Below are positions 45,151 through 56,200 of a stretch of 64,000 nucleotides of DNA, piece by piece. The notes below the pieces were generated by a model. It made no database searches and had not been told where the DNA came from. It was given only the letters and a program-made list of their open reading frames with translations. Position numbers and translations under genes: made by a program. Every line of letters starts with the position of its first letter. Within the stretch, counting starts at the first letter, position 1. The stretch comes from Pocillopora verrucosa (taxonomy: Eukaryota > Cnidaria > Anthozoa > Scleractinia > Pocilloporidae): positions 24,674,238 to 24,738,237 of the forward strand of contig NC_089318.1 in the NCBI RefSeq assembly GCF_036669915.1, in the 5' to 3' direction.

Positions 45151-47948
45151 ATGTATGTGTGTGTCCATGTGGATGCATGTGTGGTATACTATAAAAATAA
45201 ATACAGCTATTACTACAAATCACAAAGACGTTTGCAAACATTGGAAAAGAAATCAAAACTTGGCTGATTTGTTTTAATTTTTGAGCAGAATTTAATTTAT
45301 TACAATTTAATGAATTCTGGAATAAGTTACATTTAAGTTGTTTGCTTTTGCCAAAATTGTTTATCAGTGACTTAAATACATTAGCCCAGAGGATGCCAAG
45401 TTACATAAATATTTAACAAGAAAAATAAAAAAAAAATAGTCAATTAGGTATTCTGGTTATAGATTTTACTTCATATCTTTCATTTGGTTTGTAGATATGT
45501 TCTCAGTTTTTGAGATCTTAAGTTCTCACGTTGCTTTGCAACTCCCACATAAACCTATGTTTGTGGTGGTGCTACAACCTGTGAAAAAATCATAATGAAT
45601 TGCTGGAAATATCACATTTATAAAAGAATCTTTTTGGACTTTACCTTAAGGGTGGCATTTCTTTGTCAGTTTGGGATGTGATAACAGGTGTTGATTATTT
45701 TTACAACCTTTGAGTAAAGTATTTTTTAAAAATTTTCAAAGATAGCATGCATAATTTTGGATAAAGTTATAAAGACAAAGTCTAATTCTCATTTTAATTT
45801 CAAAGACTACATTTCTTCTTTGCCACTGATGATTCACACAAATGCATTATTTTGCAAAGAACAGCAGTAAGAGGTTTTTTGAATAATGCAGAATGTTGAA
45901 AAATAAATTTGGAAAGGTTAGGTGGCCTTATCATCTTGGCTTCAGTAGTTTTCCACCTTAGAAAATATTTAATAAGAATTTGGAAAGGGATTTTTTAATG
46001 ACAGTGTTCACATGAATGTCTAATTACAGTGAAATTCCTGGCTGCAGTAGACATCAGCTTTATCAGCCCTCAGTTTAAAAAAAAATACTGGACAGGTATA
46101 TCATAATTTGGAATGTACAGATTTTATCCTTTATCTAAAATAGTTCTATTGCTATTTGGTATTCTGTGGTGATTTGTAATTAAAGGTGATAAAAATGATA
46201 AAAACCCATCTATATGATAGTGGCTAATATTTGTGTGACTGAGATGTTAAAACCTTAACTCTCAAATCAATTTTGTATAGCCTCCTCATTTCCAGTGACT
46301 TATGCTAGTACTTCACTACTCCCTGCTCTGATCTGCTTGTCATTGATCAGTTTTGCTCTCACAAGCTGTTGCCAAAGCTATGAGATCACTTCATCAACAC
46401 TTAGTGTCCTAAAATCATAGTTTTATGTCTTAATTTTACCAGGAAAAACATTGAGATCAATATTATAGACGACGAAGAATATGAAAAGAAAGAAACCTTT
46501 TATGTTCTCCTTGGGGAACCAAAGATTGTCAAAGATGAAGATGATGACAGTGGAGCTGGTACTGATGTGGGATATGATCCAGAAAAGGAGCGTCTTGAAG
46601 AACTGGGAAAGCCAAGATTAGGTACTAAAGATATTATGTAAAAATAAGGAAAAGAAAAGAGATAATGTGTCATGTTTATAAGAGAACAAAAAGTTTTATA
46701 TATGCCAGCTAAATTATTGTACACATCAGTTAACATCACATCATAAACCCAGTTCTTTCATTACTTAAGATGGTTGCTCAGTTTGTTGCTTGATAAAAAC
46801 CACACAACTTTGTGTCAATGCTATAAATGAATCTTTTTACTTCTGTACTTATTTCAGGTGATGTACCAAAGGCAGAGGTCACCATATTGGAAAGCAAAGA
46901 ATTCAAAAACACAGTGGACAAATTGCTGGTCAAAGCCAATCTAGCTCTTGTTGTTGGTACATCCTCATGGAAGGAACAGTTCACTGATGCTCTGACCGTT
47001 AGTGGGAGTGGGGATGATGATGACAGTGATGAACCAACAACACCAACATATGGTGACTACATGATGCACTATCTGACCGTCTTCTGGAAGCTGTTGTTTG
47101 CAATTGTTCCTCCCACAGACATCTGGGGTGGATGGGCTTGTTTCGTTGCTTCTATTGTAATGATTGGTGTGTTAACAATGGTCATCGGTGACGTAGCCTC
47201 ACACTTTGGTTGTACCATTGGATTAGCAGACAGTGTTGTTGCCATTACCTTTGTTGCCCTTGGAACAAGTCTTCCAGGTAAAAACATAAAAAAACACTAG
47301 CAGCAGTGCTTACACTGAATCTAACTCATAACACACTTGTGACATGTGGTGACCTAGTGACTAACAACTTGGTCTCTGTTAAAACTCCTTGTAAGGGTCA
47401 TTGTGTCGTATTGTGAAACAGTGAGAGCCTCTTTCTAGGAGTGAAAGTGTGTGCAATGAAGAGCTAGATGATGGATGGGAAATGGAGAGTAGGGAGCTCC
47501 TGCATCCATAAGTTGTATTTTATCTTGATGCAATAATTTTTAATGACTGTTATGTTGATTTTCCACAGATACATTTGCCAGCAAAGTTGCTGCAGTTGGT
47601 GACGAGTATGCTGATTCATCCATTGGTAATGTGACTGGTAGTAATTCTGTCAATGTTTTCCTTGGCCTGGGGGTGGCATGGTCTATTGCAGCAATAGCCA
47701 AAGCGGCAAGAGGTGTCAAATTTAGAGTTCCTGCTGGTAATCTTGGCTTCTCTGTAGTTATATTCTGTGTTACCGCTGTAACAGCAATTGCTGTTATGAT
47801 GCTACGTAGAAGTAAAAGAGTTGGGGGAGAATTAGGGGGTGCCAAATCCTATAAACTTCCAACATCACTTTTCTTTTGTTTCCTTTGGATATTTTACATT
47901 GTAATGTCTTCTTTACAAACATATTGCCATATCAATGTATCCTTTTAG
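41333..47948 (+). CDS. SLC8A: Na+/Ca2+ exchanger (NCX, SLC8 family), 4 coding exons
   Basis: Plasma-membrane antiporter that exchanges three Na+ for one Ca2+. Exons: 41333-43113, 46443-46621, 46858-47277, 47569-47948; total 2760 nt, or 919 aa. A signal peptide (about 1-27, followed by an NAT sequon) precedes TM helices and the alpha-1 repeat (about 119-165: LTLMALGSSAPEILLSAIEI, GSAAFN). RRLLFYRALRKGRRRQKRGG (about 238-257) matches the XIP autoinhibitory region. Two Calx-beta domains follow with acidic Ca2+ sites (VDDDIFEEDE, ILDDDYPGIFTFE, IIDDEEYEK). The alpha-2 repeat has SHFGCTIGLADSVVAITFVA, ALGTSLPDTFAS and GNVTGSNSVNVFLG. The protein ends SLQTYCHINVSF, like the vertebrate YCHIKGF end. 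The large first exon ending inside the second Calx-beta domain mirrors vertebrate SLC8A genes. It cannot be assigned to SLC8A1, 2 or 3, which probably arose by later duplication. Confidence 0.95.
43114..46442 (+). other. Intron 1 of the exchanger gene
   Basis: This 3.3-kb intron interrupts the second Calx-beta domain, the place where vertebrate SLC8A genes have mutually exclusive exons. I searched by eye for a second exon resembling KNIEINIIDDEEYEKKETFY and found none. It holds a TA/TG microsatellite at 45119-45165 and otherwise AT-rich unique-looking sequence. A 164-codon frame at 43339-43833 has no family features. Confidence 0.5.
45119..45165. repeat. (TA)n(TG)n microsatellite
   Basis: About ten TA units run into TG and TATG units, within exchanger intron 1. 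They create the artificial His/Thr/Ile/Tyr frames on the minus strand. Confidence 0.9.
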
Positions 47949-50900
47949 CTTTTTCCAAATTAAGGAAAAATGCTTTCTTTGTGTCAACTAACAACAGCAG
48001 TAAGGAAGATCCTATAATAATTAAAGGTTCTCAAATATCTTTGATACAAGTATCAGTTTGTATTTTCAAAATGCAATTTTAGAGATAGCTACATATATTT
48101 CTGAATTATTACAAGCCATAATGGCTAACAATGATATCAATCATGCAAACCAAAGAATGAGCACCACGCCTAAATGTATGTCATATTCAATGCCCTAAGA
48201 CTTTAGAGATAACTCTCAAGATAAGGAACACCATATTATTACATATCCTGGTTAGCCTCAATAGAATAACATTCTTCTCGCCATTTATTATAAGAATAGT
48301 GGGTAAGGAACATGATAAATGATAACAATCACCCAGATTTTGACTGAAAAAGCAATTTCCTGTACACCCTTTTTGAACGCTGTAACACGAATATGCAACT
48401 TTTCGTATCTGGCCTAGGGTATTTTAATTTTCCAGTCTCTGTGTCAAACTCTTACTTGGCCCAGAAATTATATCTAAGACATTTTTCTCTTTCTGCACAT
48501 CTTGTCTCTTTTATGGAATTCGGGTTTTGCATGATAATAAATGTTAATGAAAATCAATTCAAGCAGTCTCTACCATTGTGAAGGATGAGGAAGACAAATG
48601 TTGAGATGTTACCTTGTCTTATTGTATGCCTGTTACATGTATCTTCCTTCACAGCCTGGCAAACAGTGATGTGATAGTGACTGTGCAGTGAGGATACTAT
48701 CAGCTGTACTAATTTATACAAAATTTTCAGTTTATAACATCAGCTACCTAAATACTTTATTTTTATTTATTATTTTAGCCTTTTCAACTTCTTGAAATAA
48801 TATTTGTCATGAATAATTGAAATTATAATGATAATAATGATCATTACTATTACTATTATTGTTATTATTATTATTATTATCATAATTATTCAACATTCAA
48901 CATAGTTTGGCATTTATGGTGTTATCAGGTATCAGTATTTTTTGCTCAGAGGCATGGTATTTTATAATGAAGAAAAATGTTTTCAATGTAAAATAGGGCA
49001 GGCCCCAAGCATTCCTAAAGAGTATGAATAGCAAACATGAAATAAAATTTAAGAGATTTCACATTTCAGATTCAAGAAACTTCTCAATTAATAATGATAA
49101 TTCTCAGGTCCTAGGTTGTTTATAAAATTTTGTCAACCTATATGGTAGCATAGCTGCAATACTTATCAAGCATAATGCAGAATGAATAGTCAATCAATAC
49201 ATCAAAGTTGGTGATAAATTACAGCAACTGTTTCTTTGCAGGCTTAAAGCTTTATTAATTTTGACATGCTCACAATAGTTCTGACCTAATAATGACAGTA
49301 TCCAGCTGCTGTCTTTGGTTTGTTTTTCTACACAATCCAAATAACCTTAGCAGATGCAAGCACAGAAAAGTTCTCAAGTTATCATTCATAAAACACCATT
49401 TCATAACAATGAGTAACTCTACAAGAAAACCTAAATGATTTAATTGTCAATGTTTTGTATTTACACAGAAGTAGTCAGAGGTCTAAATAGTATTTATGTT
49501 ATAATGACCAAAGAACAAATAGTTTCCACAAACAAAATGATAGACAGTGTATCCCTTGAGGTGTCCAAGTAACACACAGAGAATGAACCAGATCAGTTGG
49601 AAATGATAAGAATAAATGAAATAATCAGTTCCTTCCATCTTCTTTACAGCAGCATTCAGCACTGTAAGGAATTTTGTCTTTAAAAGAGTCAGCCTTATGA
49701 TTCCTACTAAAATGTTAAGTATGCAGAGAAGATAAGGCCTGAAAATCTATCAGGACTGCACTTACTGCTGGTTCACTAGAGATCTTCATGCCTGATGCAA
49801 GATAATTCAGTTTGGGGAGATTTGATTAATCCTATAATTTTCAATTGGTTTCTGGATTGTTACTATGGACAACAATTTATCGTAATGTACTGTTTTCAAG
49901 GGATGATGGAAAGCATTATTAGGAAGAACTCTTGAAATTGATAATATTTATGCCAAATAGCTGCAGGAATTTTTGTACCATAAAGTAAGATGTTTCCTTC
50001 CTAAATAACTTTTGAATTTACAATGAGCCTTTGGATGCCTCTTGACTATTAGTAACTGGCCATAGCAAGCTAATGATGGGAAATAAGTGAGATACAGCTA
50101 TTCCTTATGTGAGTTTATTTCAAAATTTACAAACAACTTATCTAATAGTTGCAAAAGAGTGTGAATGAGAAGGTAAGGCTTGCCATAGGTATGAATATTA
50201 TTATTATAATTACTGTTTTTAAAGTTACTATGTTTCTTTGACCATTCCAAATAATAATATGTGCATATGTTTTAGGAAACCTCCCTCCAAATTACTGGTC
50301 AAAATTTAGTTTACTTTCCCTTTATTATTTGCTAGTATTTCTTGGGTAAATTTATGACGCCAAGGACCTGTCAATTTTGTAGGTACTCATATTTAAGAGG
50401 TATCCACAGTCTAAAATTGCTCAGCATTCAATGCATGTTTTGGTGCAGGCCAAAAAAACCAAAAGGGAAGGACAATCACAATTCTAAAATATTTGCAATT
50501 AGGTGTATAAATATATGTCATTCTGCAGTTTGGCTTAGTAAAAATGCTAGTGTATTATGTAGTGAATTGCAACTATTATAACTTACAGCAATTATTATTT
50601 TCTATCATAGGTATTTGAAAATATAATTTATTTCATTTAATTTAAGTCATGTTGTGGCCTAAGGACACCTATTTTAATGTTAAAGCCCTTCCAAACATTT
50701 TACAGCAACATTAATAGAAGCCTTTGCTGAAATACTTAAGTAAATGGTGTCTTGTTAGAAAGATTGTAGAAACAAGACTAAAGGCCCTTTTATGATGACT
50801 TTTACTTTATAGGGAGTAGTTTAGGGAAAAAGAGAATTTTTAAAGCCTCTTTCGGACATTACTAATGTTCCTGAAAACTATTATATGAGAGCTTAAAATA

Positions 50901-51003
50901 AACATGTTGAGAGATGTCTGGTGTTGTTGGGTTTGTTTTCTGAAACAGGGTGGTAGACTGTGCCACTTAAATTGTTCCCTGCTTGTAATTTCCCTTATTT
51001 CAG
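47949..51003. other. Downstream of the exchanger gene, no gene recognised
   Basis: AT-rich 3-kb stretch with the exchanger 3' UTR (candidate AATAAA at 48536) and an ATT/ACT trinucleotide tract at about 48835-48890. No exon with family resemblance is seen. It could be a long terminal intron if the candidate exon at 51004-51065 is real. Confidence 0.4.
48835..48890. repeat. ATT-rich trinucleotide microsatellite
   Basis: Imperfect ACT/ATT/GTT repeats with several consecutive ATT units. Confidence 0.7.
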
Positions 51004-51065
51004 TGGAGAAACCTAAGTCTCCAACACCAACCCCACTGAAACCTCCATGGGAGGGGACATATTAA
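51004..51065 (+). other. Orphan candidate terminal exon
   Basis: A pyrimidine-rich tract ending TTATTTCAG (to 51003) is followed by a frame needing one base from an upstream exon: VEKPKSPTPTPLKPPWEGTY then TAA at 51063. It looks like a proline-rich protein tail. No phase-compatible upstream donor was found in the exchanger gene, so its parent gene is unknown and it may be chance. Confidence 0.25.
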
Positions 51066-53263
51066 ACAGGCATAACACTGGAGTGATGTCTTGATGCTGG
51101 CGAATTGGATGTTGAATTCACATACCGGTATCAATCATCCAAATTTCAAATTTTATTGTACATCCTTGTCTACCACAAACTACCAAAGCTAAATATCTGG
51201 ACTTCTGATAACATCAGCCAAGCAGAATGGTGTATGTGAATGAACTGTACATCATGCACTGGAATCAGCTGACTGTTATGTATGAACTGTACTCTTATAT
51301 TACATGAACAATGTCCTCCAAAGTTACTTCACTAAAGGAAAACCATCTCACTCACCTATCATGATATAAGTATTGGCCGGGGGCGCCGAATCCTGGTTCA
51401 ACAAAAATCAACGACGAAGCAAGCCTCTATACTCACGAGAAGAAAAGATGGTTATTCATTTGCCCGCTAATTATCCATCCTCGATCTTTCCATTAACTCT
51501 CAAGAGTCCCTAGGTACTTTAATTAAGAATGCAAAACACTTCGTAACTTTTAGAGAGCCTTCCACTCATTTAAAGCCGGGCACACCACGGATCCCTCGCT
51601 CTTCCTCAGAGGGAAGAGCCCGCAATAACCTTTAAGCAGAAGTGGATCTCTATATCGCGCTATTTCCGGCGCACACATTAACGTAGAATTTCTCTTTTTC
51701 CCAAAATCATTTTTATCGTTTTACTCGCGGAGATCAAAAGGGAATATGACCATAGTCATTGTTGTTCCGGCTTACCCTGACCAGTGACCTAGCAGTTCAA
51801 AAGAAATACCTCTCTAAGGAAGATGGAAGTGCCAAACCGGCCGAAAAGGAGCCGGGAGGGGTTACATGTAACGTTTATAAAACGCACCTCGACGAAACCA
51901 AACTGGCACGCTAACAGGAGAGACGTGCTGCTTCTGGGCCTTTTAGAAGTCTAACAGGGGAATAAACTGTTGTCAACAACTCAAGACTGACATGCAGATT
52001 CTAATCTAGAGACCAGGAAAAAGGGAAAACAGCTCTTGCCAACAGCGCTAGCCGCGATAACCATGCACGCTTGTAAATTTCCTCGGTAATTATTTACTTA
52101 CCGCGTTTAGAGATTCCAGGGAGTAGCCTGGCTAATGAAAAATTGTCTTAAAAAGCTAAGAAAGTCGCCAACGAATGCCACCATTTTCAGTGGCGGATCC
52201 AGACCTTGAGCTAAAAGGGGGGGAAGTGGGGGTTAGCTTTTTTTGTCGGTTGCTCTGCCGGCTTTTCTCCCTTCGGCGATTCTTTTCTTCTTTCCGCCCA
52301 AAATAAGGGGGAAGGGGGCCCCTTCCCTAGATCCGCCACTGATTTTGAAAGTACCTGGCCGCACAAACAGCTTTGGTTGCGTGCCTTTCCGCTTTTGTTT
52401 CACCCGCCCTCCCGTTCCAAATCCTGTCCTAGTAATAATTATCTGGAGATCACTTTTCTTCTGTTGATCAATAGAGTAGGTCAATGTGCAGTGCTAACGC
52501 TCGATCTGTTTATTATTACTGCTTCAGGTTTTGCCTTGAGAAACTCTTTCATCCCCCATTTCACCTCCAATGTTAACTTACATTACAATAAAAAATTCCC
52601 TCAGTGTTGGGGTGCTGAAGGCAAGGAGAATATTGAAGTTTCCTTTTTTCTACTGAACTTCAATTTTGCACCATCAACGCTTAAAAGGAAGAGCACTTAT
52701 AATTTTTTGGATTGGTGAGAAATATTTTAAGGACCAATTTACTCCAGGGTTGCAACTCTTTGAGCCCCACCATCCCCTCCCTTCTAAAAGGAGAGTAAGA
52801 CCACCAGCAATTTACTCACAACAACTTGTAGGGTTATTGCTGCAATTAGTGTAGATGTAAGGATAGCATGAGTAATTTTTATGTCCAAGAATTATTTTTG
52901 GGAGAACTACATTTTGAACACAATTTATGTCAACTACAAAACAAAAAGACCTTCCACACAAAGGCACATTAATACTAAACAGTCTGGTAAACTGGGTTTG
53001 TATACAAAATCAACTATGCAGGCTGTATTTGTAATAATTTTATGTGAAGCATAACAAACTGTGTCGCTGTTATTTTATAATAATATTCATGATGTAGGAG
53101 AGGAGAGTTTGAATAGAGAAAATAGAGCTCTTTCAAGTTATTCTTGCTCTCATATGGCAACAATTATTATTGTGCCCTTCCATGTGATTTTCAGATGTTA
53201 TGTATCCTTATTTGTTACAGTTTCCTTGTGTAAGAAATCTAAATAAGTTAAGGAAATGCTACT
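51066..53263. other. Exchanger-NAPA intergenic region
   Basis: About 51360-52140 is clearly more GC- and CG-rich than its flanks but has no recognised gene or structural RNA. A MITE with CAGTGGCGGATC ends lies at 52188-52341. The rest is AT-rich and includes the NAPA 3' UTR on the minus strand. Confidence 0.45.
52188..52341. mobile_element. 154-bp MITE, probably hAT-like
   Basis: Terminal inverted repeats CAGTGGCGGATC (from 52188) and GATCCGCCACTG (to 52341) are exact. ATTTT at 52183-52187 and 52342-52346 looks like a target duplication. CAGTG/CAGGG-type ends are common in hAT elements, though those usually give 8-bp duplications, so the superfamily is tentative. No coding capacity. Confidence 0.75.
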
Positions 53264-56200
53264 TTAAGTGAGATCTGGCTCCTCGTTCATTCCTTTTTTG
53301 ATTCGTAAAAGCATTGTAGTCAGCCACTGATCTATTCTTGATATACTATCATATTCTTTGACCTGTCCAGGAGAGAGGAAGGGACAAAAATCATGATATT
53401 AATACAGGTGTATAACTGGGGAAGTTGATGGATACTGGCTGGTAATAATTCTCAGCATTGCCATGTTTGATTTAGGGTTAGAGAGGACACAGAGAGGAGG
53501 GACAGGACCTTCTCACCCCCACCCCCCCCCCCCCCCACTCCAGTTTATCTAGACTACCAAACACTCCCTTCTCCAAACTTACCCTGCTTTAAAATTCAAG
53601 ATGGGAGCCAAATTTTTCACAAAAATACCCTAAGTGCATGCTATGCAAAAAATACCCTTCCTTTACAGACTCCTGCTCAATGAATCAATTTCTGATTATG
53701 TATCAGGTATTTGGTTTACATAATTTACATAAACTGAGCAACTCACAGCTTCAGTGAAGGACTCTGCATTTTGCTCTTCTTGGGCAACAAGGAGATTCTG
53801 AACATTAAAAGAAAACATTTAAGTACCATAATGAAACCAATGAACTTCACATACATAGAATGTTATTTAGCTTGATTTAATGATTCAGGATGTATCAGAA
53901 AATCAGTTGATAAATAATTACCTTCAACAGTTTACATTCTCTTGTGTCCTCAAATGCTGGGTACATATTGCAGTATTTTCCCACTGCCCTCTGAGCCTCC
54001 ACAACATCAATACACATTTGACACAGAGCTGCCTTAAAGAAGTACTCTTTGGCACTATATTTCAGCAGTGAACTTTCAATGGCATCAGCAGCAACCTGAA
54101 AGATCATATCAGATTGCCTTTAAGACAGACAACAAGGTTCTCATGTATTTTTCATCTAGAATATAGTTTGCAAGTCAAATAGTTTCAGTCTATAAGACCA
54201 TCAAAATTTTGTTTGAAAACTAATCAAGTTTACAACAATTTTTTCAAAGATTCATACATTGCTGAACATATCTTTGAAAGCCTTTATCAATTGAAAATAA
54301 TTACTCCTATTAGAGAGTATATTTAGCTAGGATATAAATAGAGTTTCTGAGAATGCCAGGAAAGGAGATGGGATTGATTCCTGAAATGTCAAATCTCAAA
54401 AAACAAAAAAGGTTCCATGAAGCATTGAATAATAAAGTATTTAAACTATCTTGAATTATTAAGTATTGATTATCAAATTTATAATTGTACCATCAACACT
54501 CTACAGATAAACAAACTATACCGAAATCTTAGAGTTTGAGTATAGATCTGGTAAATTAATTTTCAAATTGTACAATTTGGTTTATAAGGCCTAATGAAAA
54601 CTTTTGATGCACATTGCTGGTATACAGTCAGGTACTTGTCAAAATGCAAACCTGTTCATAAATCTCAATAGCCTTTCCATATTCCTCCATCTGGGCTGAA
54701 AATGTTGCAACTTTCAGTAAGCACTTGTTTGCTGAGCTGAAGATGATAGAAAGTAACAACTGAGATAAGAGAAGAAAAAGAAAAAATGCAAAGACTGTAA
54801 AATGATATTGTAATTTTTTGAGTCAATTTATTAACTTTAGGTTCTTGGTTAGTTCCCCTTTAGTCTCCTTTATCCACAAGGAAATGTTTGTTTTTATTGG
54901 TAAAATGCTATTCTCAAACATGCACTGAATACCATATTTATTTGATTAAATACCACCCAAGAATAAACACTGCATTTTAGAGCAGAAATATTAATAAACA
55001 CTGCCCTTGAATAAATGGCACATCATCATGAGGTGTTTATTCAATTAATAGACTCAAGAAGCACACAGCAATCATTGCTTTGATCACAGTTGGAAATTTA
55101 GAGTGAACCAGACACAAATCGTTTTTAATGTACCAGTTCTGATGTTGAGAAAAGATATCTGACATAAGATCTTTATTCACTTTATGTATTGCAGTAGTAT
55201 TTACATGCAAATTGTCAAATTGAAAACAATATAAAAATGACTTTTAAGAAAAACACTAAAACATGTTTCTATTTTCTTAAATTAAAATGATCAGTTACCA
55301 TAGTATTGTTTGGATTTTAAATAAATAATAAATGCCACATTCGAACCACCAAAAATTTAATAAACACTTCTGGGTTTAATGAAATAAATATGGTAAGAGT
55401 GCTCTGGAAGAAACCCACACAAGACCTAAAAGAAATGATTCCCAGTTCCTAAGTTTATGATGGATCACTCACAGCACACTGAACATGGTCACTATTCCTT
55501 CTCCGAGTCACGAGAAAAAGAAGTCTCTTTGGTTCTTCTTATGTTATAAATTAGTTTTAATTAAGAATTCCTCATGAAAGTTAACTTTTACAAAGTATTA
55601 AAAGAAGGAATAGCGGTTTCACCTGGTTGATTCTTCACCTCTGTAATACTGTGCAGCTTGTTCATAGTGGAATATAGCCTAAAAAATAAAATGTAAAAAG
55701 TGACATGCCTTTGATCCATCAAGTACAAAGCTATTATGATACTTCTACTGACATAAACTAATTTTAAAATCCTTGTATGATTTCAGTGTGCTATTCAGTT
55801 CCAAATTTCCATGGTGGCCAATGCACTAGTTCCTGGAAATATACAAATCCAATCAAAGAAGGCTGATGGAAGTTTGATGAGAGAGGTGTTTCATCCTTGC
55901 TTATCAGACAGCATGTCACCTACAAGAAGAGTATTTTGCTGTTTGTTACCTTTTCCAAGTCAACAGCATTGCTCTCATACATCTCAGCTACTGTAATGTG
56001 GTGTTTTGCAGCCATTGTAAAACGACCCTTATCGAGGAAACATATAAAAACAATACAAAATGTAATAAAAGAATGAAACATGTGAGTGAAGGTTGACCTT
56101 ATACTTAAACAGTGCCCCTCAAAATCATCTACACTCTAAAGTTTAACATCCAACTTGGGGTTTTCTTTCACACTGCCCTCAGTCATACCAATGAAAAAAT

